Source: Cryptomeria japonica (lineage: Eukaryota > Streptophyta > Pinopsida > Cupressales > Cupressaceae). Taken from it: a DNA stretch of 64,000 nt. The position numbers and the translations under genes were made by a program. Positions 9,832 to 21,818 of the stretch are shown one piece after another. The notes beneath the pieces are model-generated. The model was not told the origin of the DNA. It did no database searches and saw only the letters and a list, made by a program, of their open reading frames with translations. The stretch lies in NCBI RefSeq assembly GCF_030272615.1, contig NC_081409.1, positions 649,918,468-649,982,467 of the forward strand. The letters run 5' to 3'. Every line of letters begins with the position of its first letter. Position 1 is the stretch's first letter.

Positions 9832-12419
9832 GGGGTGACACACAAATTTGAATTGTAAATAGATTCAATGTTAGGGGATAAATATTAAAGACTCACCCTA
9901 AGATGGAAAAGAAGTCATTGTACCTACACACTCATTTTTAACCATTAACATGTTTGATAGAATAGCTGAAGCAACATAAATTGAATATGCCCACATAATC
10001 ACATACTTTGGAAAACCATAGTTCACATAGAAAACTTATTCGCTTTGCTCCATACAACTTATTAATTAGATCTAAAATCCATAATAGTACAAAATGATAT
10101 TTAATGCACAACACATATATAATAAGAAATTGAGGGCAATAGGAGTAATATAAATAAATGTTCAATAATTTTACAAGAAGTTTTCTTTCCCAATCTAAAA
10201 TGAGACTAGGATTGAGGGTATCTTGAATCGAATTAGAAAAATTAGTGGAACAACAGATGAAGAGTTAGAAGGAAGGATAGAGATAAATTTGATAAATGAT
10301 TAATTAAAGGAGAGGAATGAAGGGTGATGATCCCCATGGTGGTAGCACAATCCACATAATTGTTGAGGAAGGGAGTAATATTAGATGGGGGAAGAGATCA
10401 CAAAGTGAACGTTATGGAGCATTGATTACTCTCATCCTTAATTTTGGTGGGAGATGGGGGTTGACCAAGTTGGGAGAATTCAAGACATTATGGTTGGTGA
10501 TTAGAGAGATAATGGGGCTTGAGGTGGGATGATTAGGACTATTTGAATATGAAGTCTCACAATAACTCTAAATTCCCACCAAGAACTTGCTTGACAATAT
10601 TGTAACAAAGCAAGTTTTTTGTAGATTGACCATAATTCTACCCCAAACTTAATTGATATGTCCTATTATACCATTGAAAATCCTCTATGATTATATTCAG
10701 ATAATATAATTTAACAAATCATACTAGGACCATATCAAGTAATAAATTAAAGGCTTTTAACTTCATTGAGGGATGTGGCTAATTCACAAGAGAGTCTTCG
10801 ATAAAATTTAAACTATTTCATAAAATTTATAATAAATCATGTCATGAACATTAAAAAAAGTGATAAAAGGGTAGGCGAAAAGAAAATGTCTTCATTTCTC
10901 TTCATCTTGAAGGTAGGGGATACATTTATTTAGACAAACAAATCTACAATTTTCTAGATATTACCACGATGAAGAAATTTGTCTAATGTTTGAAGTCATA
11001 TGAAAGTGCATTAACCTTTGGTAAATGTTTAGGATGTTATGAACCCTTTTTCACAGATTATTTAGTTCTTAACTTCAAGGGTTTTTTAGCCAAAAGAGTT
11101 TTATAACCAACTTGTACCATGTAGATTATGGAACCTTTCAAATCCCATCTAAGCATATTTTAATGTCTATCTATAGAGACCTATTGAGAACTAAAATATG
11201 AGCTAATAAATCAATGATAGAAAATAATTTTTGACATGGCTAGATATATTTAGGTATTCATTCTCAAATCCTCACACCATTGTGCATGGCTTCATACTAA
11301 AAATTATAAATATATCTCTAGCTAACTTCAAGAATTTAATTCAAGGAGATCAAGGAATTCCAAACAAAGAGGGTTGTGTTGGTTGTATACATCATTCAAA
11401 AAAAGTGTAAGATTACCCTTCCCTACAATATATAAAATATTAACTTTAATAAGATTACTACCCAACTTCATTATTTTTTATATTTAAGAACCCTTTCCAA
11501 GAGTCGTCATCCTAAGAATGAAAGAATGATTCTCTTAATTTATGTATTTTAACTTAAGAATTCTCGTCAATAAAGTTTTTTTTTTTCCAAACGCCATCTC
11601 CAATATTATTTGCCAACATGAGTTATATTGTTATGGAGGGAACATCTCATACCTAATTTGCTTCCCTTTAAGCTAACAAATTTTATTATACTTAACCGAA
11701 TGCCATTGTTTTTATTTGATTTTTTTTTCTAAAGAAACTCTCTCATCTTACAGTTTAAATCATTAGGGATGACTTTTGGAGTTGCATGAGCCATATGCTT
11801 ATATAACAATATCTAACTTGAACTAAAAATTTAAGAGGTACTATACAACTAACCAAACATAGGTATCTATATGTCTAACGATTGATTATGGGAAGTGGAC
11901 GACCTGTTTTTCTACATCAATGGTTGATTTGAGCTTTCACTCACAATAAAATTTTTAGGGTTCGTGCCGCTTGTTTCTTGTGCCTCTTTAAGAATTCATA
12001 AATGTATTTTTTTTTTGGTTTCTATTGTCTTACAATTTAAGTGCTGGGCGATTTTGCATGGTAAGTGAATGGTGAGACATTTTTTATTTTTATTAACCTT
12101 CCTTCATCTTTATGTTTGCGCAAGTCTAAAGTGAATCATCTAATTCTCAAACATTAAAAAAGTTGTATGGATTTTATAAACAATTTAAAATTTATTACAT
12201 TTGTGTGTGTTAGAATGAAAATATAAATATGTTTTCAATGATTAATTATTGTTTTATTAAAGTTTAATATATAAGAATAATATTGAATAGAAATGTATTT
12301 GTTTAGATAGTTTAAGTAATTTGTGGTGAAAACGTAAATTATATAAATTATATTTTATATTAAAGATATATATTATGAGAATATATTATACATTATAATA
12401 TTAGATTGTTATTGGGGTT
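9832..12419. other. No recognisable gene (2.6 kb)
   Basis: AT-rich sequence. Short open stretches at 9938-10165 and 10317-10532 show no family pattern. Long poly-T and poly-A runs occur. I see no transposon domain here. Confidence 0.5.
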
Positions 12420-12960
12420 AACCTTGCAGTGCAACGACGATGTTGCAATTCGTGTTGATGCAAAGTGTTGTGTTCAAGTCCCTTGCATGTGGTCTTTCAC
12501 CGCTCAAGCGTAGTGGAAGGAAGGATGGTGGAGGGGACACAAGTTATGTGGATCAAAGACTTTACTTTCACTGACATGGTGCAAGGTTCTGTTGCTGTTA
12601 ATACCAACGTCTATGGTTGTTGCGGTAGGTCCAGATATGGTGGTTCCCAATGAATGGCAGTGGTGCAGAGTGCAGTGACCCGAAGGAAATTGGTCATACA
12701 GGATGAAGGTACAAGTTTAGAGGTATAAGGGGTGTTAGTGGTGAGGAGGATATAAGCAATGGTGAAGGAAGGAGAAGGCTTGGTGGAGCAGGAGCCACAT
12801 GGAGTATTAAGGAGTGAGGTATAAGGAGTAGTATGGAGAGAAAAGGGCAACAAAAGGATAAGAAGGTGCTTATGATTGTGGTTGCTCAAAAATTATCTCG
12901 GAGGTGTTAATACCTCAATTGATAATGTAACCATGGGGAGGGGGTCCCCCAATTGTGACT
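12420..12960. other. GC-richer island of unknown nature
   Basis: About 540 bp of clearly higher GC than the AT-rich flanks, with sharp edges. Near its left end TGTTCAAGTCCC (about 12470) resembles a pol III B box, with ACCTTGCAGTG about 45 bases upstream as a weak A-box candidate. Open stretches on both strands (12465-12653 plus, 12611-12889 minus) have no recognisable product. It could be a SINE-headed insert or a gene fragment. Confidence 0.3.
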
Positions 12961-13486
12961 TTCATTGGTTAGCAACTCTAGTATAAAAAAGACATTACTG
13001 ACCAAAAACATTTGATTATTATTAATATAAAAATAATTAAATATAGAATGTTAATTTAGAACAATTATCATATATATTTTAATATAATTGAATATATAAT
13101 ATAAGTATATAATTTTATAATGTTATGACAATACATTTAAAATTTTATATTATATAAAAATATAATATATAATAGTAAACAATTATAAAAGATTAAAAAA
13201 AAAGTAAAAAATCATAATATAATTTTTATAACAAAATATATTTATAATTAAGTAATAAATAGATTTAGATATGAAATATTTGATATATTTATTACTTCTT
13301 TTATTATAGTATTATATTATAATATTATTTATATTATTTGTTCCATTATATATGAAATATTTTAGTGTATATAATATAAGATATTATAATATATGAGATA
13401 TTTTGAAATATTATATATAATTTATATTTATATTATATTATATAATTTATTATATTTATATATATATATATATTGATAAAAGTGGA
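12961..13486. repeat. AT-rich low-complexity tract with TA microsatellite
   Basis: Almost pure A and T with many ATATTATA-like words, ending in a run of TA dinucleotides near 13455-13475. No coding content. Confidence 0.8.
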
Positions 13487-13985
13487 TATACCACTAAATC
13501 ATATTAATCCAAGGCTTTATATTATGAAATGTTTGATTACATAAGTGAAAAATTCTAAAAACCAAATTATCAAGAAGCATTCCAGACCAGACCCCTATCA
13601 CGACCAAACTAGGGCCAAACTCTAAAATCAGCCCAACTAAACACAAAACAACCCTGCCCCAAATCTGTCTATACAGACCACCAGTAAACCAGTACCCGAA
13701 TACATACCAAATTCCTAATTACATAAGCAGACTAAGCAACTGTGACTTTACATAGCCAAAATGATATCATAACAAACTAACTTCTAAAACTACTTCCTAC
13801 TCTTCCTCCCTTTCCTAAGGAGGCTTTGGTCCAGGTAAACAAAAACCGCGTGGGGTGGAGAGTATTCCATCCATCAGTTCAATTCCAGCCACTAATGATC
13901 TCACGAGATGATGATTCTATAGGAACCCGCGACGGTTTATACCTTTCCACTATGAAGTAATCGTACCACCAATTTCCACCACGAG
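13487..13985 (-). other. Possible LINE 3' end
   Basis: On the minus strand this moderately GC-rich block ends with a non-coding stretch running into AATATAAAGCC and TTTTATCAA next to a TA-rich microsatellite. That layout is common for 3' ends of plant LINEs. No reverse transcriptase is visible, and the assignment is only a suggestion. Confidence 0.25.
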
Positions 13986-15966
13986 GCTAGTTTTTTATAT
14001 AGAATTTAATATAAATATTCAACATGTTATTAATTACATTTTTAAGAACAAACAAAGTCATATTGAAAAGAACAAATATTATAATATTTTGATCTTCAAT
14101 TCAACATGATAGTTTGTAGGAAAGAAGGATCAATTGTGCAATTAATTATTTTCTTTCATATACTTAGTGATGAATATAAATTAATGTATATGATCATTTA
14201 CCTAAGGTATTCATGATCTATAATTGATAGCCATTTTTAGTCATGCAAGGCAATTGAAGTGTTGTCCTTATTTTTGTTTTAAAAAATGATGGATTATTAC
14301 ATTAAATTTGTCTAAAAATTAAAAAAATTACTCTATGGAACGTTTCCCGATGCATAATTTTGCCTTACCCCTGGACTAGAATAATCCTCAGTTCATCCTC
14401 AAACCATGTTTTGAATTTCATCGCTTTTCAAGTTCGTTTGCTTTGTTTTTCTTTCAAATTTTGGGTTTTTTCTCCCTGACTGCAGGTGGGTAATTTGTCT
14501 TAAGTTGCAAGTTTTATGTTTTCCTTTGTTTTAGTGTTGTAGGGAAATTTTAAGTTAATTACAAGTGCATTTTATGAAAAATAGAACTTGTAACTACTTT
14601 TTATTCCCCATTGTTGCTTTTTGGCTTTTTAAGTCATTGTAGGAAGTTTTTGAACATATTACAAGTGAACTTTAAATTGTAAAGTTAAAACAAAACTTGT
14701 AATTCATCTAAAAAGTTCCACTTAAGTGATTTTAAGTTATGGTAGGGGTTTTTCTCCTCCATTATAAGTTTTATAAAGTCACTTTAAGTTGTAATAGGGA
14801 TTTTATTTCCCTATTATATGTTTTATTTTTAAGTTATTTGTAAAAGGAATTTTATTTTCCCTTTACTAGTCTTTTGTTGAGTTGTTTAAAAAAACTTGTA
14901 AAGGGAGTTTTATTTCTCTATTAGAAGTATTTTAAACTTGTAGTTTGCTCTCACAAACCCGATTTTGCCTTATGCATGAAAAAGTGAGCATTTTAAAATT
15001 GCAAATGGGTTTTTGAAACCCGATTTCTTTGTTCTTTGTAATTTGCAACTTGTTATTCTTCCTCAAGAACCCGACCAACTATAGAGGTGGATTTTGTTGA
15101 AGATTTCCAATGTTTTCTGTGGAGAGATTGATCCTGCAAATCTAGAAGAAGAACAACATTCAAATGATGCCCCTAAGTCACCAACTCTAGAGTCACCTCA
15201 TGAGGTCCCCTCCTCAATCACCATGGAGCTACCTTTATCTACTCCTCACATAGATGTGGATGCTTCTTCCATTATTCATGATGTTCCTACAGTAGTGGAT
15301 GAGTCTCCTTAGAATGCCATTCCCATTTCAGTAGTTGAACCACCTCTTGATTATCAACAAGAGAGTTTGTTGGAAATCTTTGAGGATACTCCTACATGTA
15401 TTCGTTTGTCAGAGATTGGTACCTCTACTTCCGGCTTTGAGGAGTTTATGAGACAATCCTTATGTCCTTCGGTTACTGAGCAAGCCATGGTTGTACTCCA
15501 GATAGATACTTCCTCCAGGATGACCATGATTGTTCAAACAAAAACTGCTTCTCCTCTGCTTTCAGCTGCTACTGAAGGAGAGTTAATGGTTTTACCTCCA
15601 TGGCTCAGTTCTTTCACTCTTAAGAGAAAGAAGCAGGAAATTTCTTTTGATGTCTTTGATTGTCAACAACTTAAGCAATCTAGGCCTAAGGTTGCTAAAA
15701 GAGCCAAGAAAATCTCAAGGGTAATTATTGACAACAATAAGATGAAGGTAGCTTAAATTGTTAAACCTCTTGTAGAAAAGCCACGCGAGGAGATGCAAGC
15801 TGCTGATTATAGGGTCACACGGGTAGAATTGGGTAAGAACACACATGAAATAGTCAAGCATGATGCCTAATAGTCCGTAGCTTCACTAGTACATCAATAT
15901 GATGAGCTTATAGCCAAGAAGGACAAGCTAGAAGAGGAGAATAGGCAACTTGTTGCAGCTGTTCAA

Positions 15967-17235
15967 TGTTGGCATGTATTGCATTGATGTTTTGTCATTG
16001 ATGTCAACAATAGTTGTTATGGTTGGTTACCGATAGACAAGTTTTGGTTAGTGGTAGAAAATCTAGTGTTACCGACAGAAAAGACTATCTGTTGGACACT
16101 TCCGACATGTTTGGATCACTGAAGTATGTGTGATTTCATGTGCTATATGCTCCATAAGCATGTTTTGGTCAGTTGATATTGGCTTGGTAATCATATTCTA
16201 TCATACACTCTGGTAAACCCTTACCGAAACTGGTTTAAGGTTTTACTGGCAGAGCTTTCATTGAGGAATCGTAATAGGATGCATAATTGGTGTTGGTGCA
16301 ACTTCTTCATGGATTTCAGGATGTTAAAGATGTTTTTTGATCGTGCTTCAACTGCTTGAAGACATTGCTTTGGCGTGGTGGACCCATAATAGGTCTGGTA
16401 CCTATCTAGGTTATGGACCGATATCATGCTAATGCGTACTCTACACATTACCAAGATGTTTCGAGATGATTTATGGATTTGTTATTATTATTTTGGTCTT
16501 AAGCTGACATGGCATATCATTGTAATAACGAATTATGTAATGATCATATTATAATATCTTTTTGGTGGCTAACGTAATTGGTTTAGGCCTTAGGGTTTAT
16601 ATAAATAAGAGGTAGAACCCCTTTGTAGTGTATCATGGTTATTGAAAAGGTCATGGTCAAGGAATGTAATGTGTGAATATTGTAATATCATTTAGGAAGA
16701 TGAGTTGGTCGATCATTGGTGATCGAATTGGATTCAGAAGAGGATTTAGTCCTCCGACACTGAGCTTAACCGAGATTGTAATCAGGCATGGTAGATGCTA
16801 TTTCTGGCAGTTCATTCTATTGGATTGTTGTCCATTTATATTGAGATGGTTGTAGCCTCTCTGTAGTCAGTGAGACTCTTTTGTAATGAGTAGTACACTT
16901 TAGGCAGTGTGCCTTCCTGCAAGTGTAGGCCCCTCATTGTAACACATACTTTCTTCAGAAGTATCATCTGACTGTGGGTAGGCTTCCCACTGTGGTTTTT
17001 CCCTTTCTGGGTTTTCCACATACAAATCATGGTGTTATGTGGTATGGTTGCTTTGCATTGATTATTTGGTTAATTGTTAAATTATATTGTTTACTGCTAT
17101 TTGTTCCTATCGACATCTCTATGTGCTTTACCGGTACTCGATTTGTTTAAGGTTGTATTGTGGATTGAAAGTTATAATCTGTTAACAATCGATTCACCCC
17201 GCCCCCCTCTAAGTTGTTCACCGGTTATCCTAACA
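15967..17235 (+). repeat. 5' LTR of nested copia element
   Basis: 1,269 bp, TG...CA, followed at once by the primer site. It aligns along its length with 21819-24593 once the inner insertion is removed, differing at many sites, mostly transitions (by eye 85-90% identity). Near the end is GATTCACCCCGCCCCCCTC, the U5 motif shared by copia LTRs in this window. It lacks about 18 bases present near the start of the 3' LTR. Confidence 0.92.
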
Positions 17236-17237
17236 AC

Positions 17238-17249
17238 TGGTATCAGAGC
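17238..17249 (+). other. Primer binding site (initiator-Met type)
   Basis: TGGTATCAGAGC lies two bases after the LTR end. It is the usual copia primer site complementary to the 3' end of plant initiator methionine tRNA. Confidence 0.9.
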
Positions 17250-17293
17250 TTTGGTCCTCTTTTGCAGAAGCTTAACTGCTTGAGGTAGATCCT

Positions 17294-18342
17294 ATGGCAA
17301 CTAACAGCTCTAATCCATCGACAACTATTTTTAGAAGAGAACTCCCTAAGCTTAATGGAACAAATTATGGGATATGGAAAATTCGAATGGAGATTCATCT
17401 TAGATGTCTTGGCAAGGATATTTGGGAGATCACTAAGAAAGGATACACACCTTATGATCTGATATCTTGCATCCTGCTCCCGCAGAGTTGGATAAGAATA
17501 TTGAACATGATTACAGAGCTAGAGAAACCCTCTTGTGTGCACTTATTGATCAACAGACCATGACATTGACTGATAAATCATCAGCTAAGATTATGTGGGA
17601 CAAATTTCAAACTTTGAATGAAGGTCATCCTACTATCAAAATTACTAAACTTGATAGTTACTGGGTAAGATATGAAAACTTGAAAATGAAAGATAATGAA
17701 AGAATTGCTATGTTTATGGAAAGAGTAAATAAGATTGTTATGGGAATTCAATGTTGTGGAGGATTTCCAAGTGAAGATGAAATAGTTTCCAAAGTCTTAA
17801 GAGCCCTTCCAATGGCTTACAAGATGAAGGTAACTGCAATTAATGAGTTAAGAACAATGGCAAACACCTCAGTTAACAAAGACATTCCGATTGGAAAATT
17901 ATGTGCTTTTGAGCTTGAAGAATTTGGATCTTCTGGAGCTGTAAAATCTGAACCTTCTTTTCATGCATCATCATCATCATCATCATCATCATTATCATCA
18001 TCTACCGGCAAAAGTGATTGGAAAGACCTATATGCAAAATAATTGGAAGACATGAGAAAAGAAGATGAAGAACTTGAGCAAGTTGAAGCCTTATTTACTA
18101 GAAGAGTACCTAAAGGACCAAGTGGAAGTAACTATGGAGGAAAAACACCTTTTAAATGTTTTGCATGTAATAAGATTGGTCATTTTGCATCTAGATATTC
18201 TGAAAGGAATGTAAGGTTTGAGGAAAGAGTTAAGAAATCTTTTAAGCCTAACCAGAACAGATATAGATTCAAGAAAAGTAAACAATGCTACATAGCAGAT
18301 GAGGAAGGGGTAATTGATGACTTTGGAAATGAACCGACATAA
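17294..18342 (+). pseudogene. copia gag relic
   Basis: It starts with ATG at 17294 (MATNSSNP), then LNGTNYGIWKIRMEIHL, the copia gag N-terminal pattern. A frameshift near 17465-17480 moves reading to the frame of 17467, where the gag core continues (IMWDKFQTLNEG, VSKVLRALPMAYK). After a serine run encoded by a TCA microsatellite (about 17970-18000) there are stops at 18040 and 18340. The zinc knuckle CFACNKIGHFASRY has its last Cys changed to Tyr. Non-functional. Confidence 0.9.
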
Positions 18343-18378
18343 GACTTTGCTAGTTTATCTGGAAATGGAAAAAAAAGG

Positions 18379-19661
18379 GTGTTCTATGCTTTAAAGGAAA
18401 ATGAACTGGAACCGGCTATCAAAAATGAAGAAAAGACCTTGGCAGCAAAAGTTGAAGATAAGGATAAATGGGTAATTGATAGTGGATGCTCACATCATAT
18501 GACTGGAGATAAAGGGAAATTTTTGTCCTTACAAGAATACAATGGCGGTCAAGTCAGATTTGGAGATGACAAGGCATGCATGATCAAAGGTAGAGGTATT
18601 ATTTCTTTGGATGGCAAGCATAATACTAATAATGTCTATTATGTAGAAGGTTTAAGGCATAATCTTTTGAGTGTTGATCAATTGGTTGATAAGGGTTTTA
18701 AACTTCATTTTAAAGATAGAAAATGCAAAATCATTAACAAGACTGGTTTGGAAATTGCAACCAGTATTCAGATAGGAAGTAATATATTTCACTTGAGCAT
18801 TGGTAATAAGACATGTTTAATAGCTCATATTGATGAGAGTTGGCTATGGCATAAGAGGTTGTGTCATGTTAATTTTGATTGTATTGTTAAGATTAGTTCA
18901 AATAAGGCAGTTGGAGATATACCTAAGATTATGAAGCCTCATAATTCGGTATGTAAGGAATGTCAATTGAGTAAGCAAGTTAGAAGTTCTTTTAAGAGCA
19001 TACATGATAAATCTAATGATGTACTTGATTTGAATCACACTGACTTATGTGGTCCAACAAGGACTAGAAGCTTTCAAGGTGATAGATATTTCATGCAGAT
19101 TATTGATGACTATTCTAGAATGATGTGGGTGACATTTCTAAGGGAGAAGTCTAAAGATTTTAAGAAATTCAAGATCTTTAAAGAGAAGGTTGAAACTAAA
19201 ACTGGTTGAAAATCAAATGTATAAGATCAGATCATGGTGGTGAGTTCACTTCTCATGAATTTAACAGTTATTGTGAGACAAATGGAATCAGGTGACAACT
19301 ATCTGCACCTAGGACTCCTCAGCAAAATGGAGTAGTGGAAAGAAAGAACATAACCATTTTGGATGCAGCGAGATCTATGATGATGGAAGCCAAATTGCCT
19401 CATATCTACTGGAGAGAAACAATGAGTACAACAGTCTACACATTCAACAGAGTTCACATCAAAGGTGAAACCGGTAAGACCCCTTATGAACTATGGTTTG
19501 GACATACACCTATTGTTAAATATTTCAGAATTTTTGGAAGTAAATGCTTTATAAAACGAGATGATTCAATTAGAAAGTTTGATCCTAGATGTGATGAAGG
19601 GATATTTCTTGGTTATTCAATTCAGAGCAAAGCATATAGATGTTATAACAAAATATTATAG
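18379..19661 (+). pseudogene. copia protease and integrase relic
   Basis: This continues the gag frame. The aspartic protease box WVIDSGCSHHMTG is near 18470-18505. Then come the integrase zinc-binding region (WHKRLCHVNF ... CKECQLSK) and the catalytic core with HTDLCGPTRTRS (first Asp, near 19035). A stop at 19207-19209 and a frameshift follow. The second Asp (RSDHGGEF block) and the [13 protein letters not shown] block with the catalytic Glu are legible up to and beyond 19335. GSKCFIKRDDSIRKF and GYSIQSKAYRCYN close the domain by 19661. Confidence 0.9.
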
Positions 19662-19739
19662 AAAATTGTGGAGAGTGCTAATTTGAAAGTGGATGAATAG
19701 TACATAAATCATTCTACATCATATGACAGGGAATCGACA

Positions 19740-21505
19740 ATGGAAATGATCATAACTAAACCGACAATGCCTCAACCGGTACAAGAAGCTGAGATAGTTA
19801 CACTGGCACAATCAAAAAATTCAACTGTGACTGATGATCAAGGTAGTGAACTTGAAGTTCAAAAGACACCAAGGTATGTAAAATTAAATCATTCTGAAGA
19901 TCAAATTATTGGAGATAGGAACAAGGGAGTTATGACAAGAAGAAAACTAGAAAATGAAGAGGTATGTCTTATTTCTCAAATTGAACCTGCAATTGTTATT
20001 GAATCTTGTAAGGATAAACATTGGCTAAAGGCCATGGAAGATGAATTAGATCAGATAGAGAAAAGTGAGACTTGGTCTTTAGTTCCTCGGCCAAAAAATT
20101 AGAAAGTTATTGGAACTAATTGGGTTTTTAAGAATAAACTGAATGAGGATGGTCAAGTTGTAAGGAACAAAGCTAGATTGGTTTGTAAAGGATATTCTCA
20201 AATGGAAGGAATTGATTATGGTGAGACATTTGCACCCGTAGCTAGAATTTAAGCTGTTACACTATTTGTTGCCTATGCAGCTTATAAGAACTATAAGGTT
20301 AATCAAATGGATGTTAAATGTGCATTTTTGAATGGTGAGTTTGAGGAAGGAGTTTACATTGAATAACCTGATGGATTTTCACTGACAGATGATAAAGATA
20401 TGGTTTGCAGATTGAAGAAAACTCTATATGGTTTGAAACAAGCTCCTAGAGCTTGGTATGCAAGGTTGGATAAATATCTTTTGAAGCTTGGTTTTACTAA
20501 AGGAAGTGTTAATAGTAATCTATATTATAACTTCACTGATAATGATATTCTGATTATTGAAGTATTTGTTGATGATATCATTTTTGGAGGCGAAGATAAA
20601 TTATGCATGGGATTTTCTAACACATGAAGAATGAATTTGAAATGTCCATGATTGGTGAGATGAAATTTTTCTTAGGTTTGCAGATTACTCAAACTAACAA
20701 AAGCATTTTAATTTGTCAAACTAAGTATCTGAGGGAATTGTTAAAGAAGTTTGGTATGGAGAATTCCAAACCGGTAAGTGCTCCTATGGCGACAAGTGAG
20801 AAATTATCTGTCAAGGATACTTCTACACCTATAAATCCGACTAGGTATAAGTCTATGATTGGTGGTCTGTTATATTTAACTCAGACTAGACCTAATATTA
20901 TGAATGCAGTAAGTATTGTTTCAAGATATCAAAGTAATCCTGAAGAAAATCATGAATGTGCAGTAAAGAGGATACTTGGGTATTTTCAAGGAATGACACA
21001 ATATGGTTTATGGTATTCTAAAAATGATGATTCATATACTGACTCAGATTGGGCAGGAGATACTGATGATAGGAAGAGCACTTCTGGTGGAGCTTTATTT
21101 CTTGGAATGAAACTGGTTTCATGGATCAGCAAAAAAAAGTCATGCATTTCTTTATCTATTGTAGAAGGTCAGTATGTTGCAGCAACAACTAACTGCACTC
21201 AAGTCTTGTGGATGAAGCAAATGTTGAAGTATATCAGGGTAAATTATAGTGAACCAGTAGTTATCTACTGTGATAACTCTGTAGCTATTGACATGTCTAA
21301 AAATCTGGTACTTCACTCTAAGACTAAGCATATTTCAATAAAGTATAACTTTTTGAAGGACAAGGTAGAAGCAAAGAAAGTCAAATTAGTTTATGTGAAC
21401 ACTAAAGAACAAATTGCAAACATATTCACTAAACCATTGTCTAAGGAATCATTTAAGTATTTGAGAGACAGATTAGGGGTTTTTGCCCCTCCGACAGAGA
21501 CTTGA
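19740..21505 (+). pseudogene. copia reverse transcriptase and RNase H relic
   Basis: Reverse transcriptase: KDKHWLKAMEDELDQIE, then [38 protein letters not shown] and the active-site FVDDIIFGG, with stops near 20101, 20250 and 20364. A frameshift near 20620 leads into an open stretch 20624-21505 holding the connection and RNase H: YTDSDWAGDTDDRKSTSGGA, VEGQYVAATT, VIYCDNSVAIDMSK, HSKTKHISIKYNFLKDKV and ANIFTKPLSKESFKYLRDRLGV. The RNase H half is the best-kept part of this element. Confidence 0.92.
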
Positions 21506-21662
21506 TTGATGAAGTTTGTCATCAGTCCGACATGCATTATTAGAGACATTATTCATTCCGACACTAATGAGTGGTGCTATTACTCAGGGGGAGTAGTCAG
21601 CTTTGAGATACATAGGTTTACATTATTGCTTTGATATTTTTGTCAGATTTTTGGCATTGATG

Positions 21663-21818
21663 TCAAAGGGGGAGTGATAGTAAATCATTCAGAACCTTAC
21701 AAAGATATCATTCACATAGATTTTTGGTTGTCTTCCACAAGGGGAGACTTGTTTGGCACTTCTTGGTACTTAGATGTTGTTCACATCTAGTGTTGCCATC
21801 AATGCCAAAGGGGAACAT
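21663..21818 (+). other. Two polypurine tracts before the 3' LTR
   Basis: CAAAGGGGGAG at about 21664 (after GATGT) and AAAGGGGAACAT at 21807-21818 (after CATCAATGCC). The second directly abuts the LTR. Confidence 0.7.

Noticed and set aside
12611-12889. Minus-strand ORF of 92 codons
   Set aside because: No recognisable pattern and unusual Thr/Pro/His composition; probably chance in a GC-richer block.
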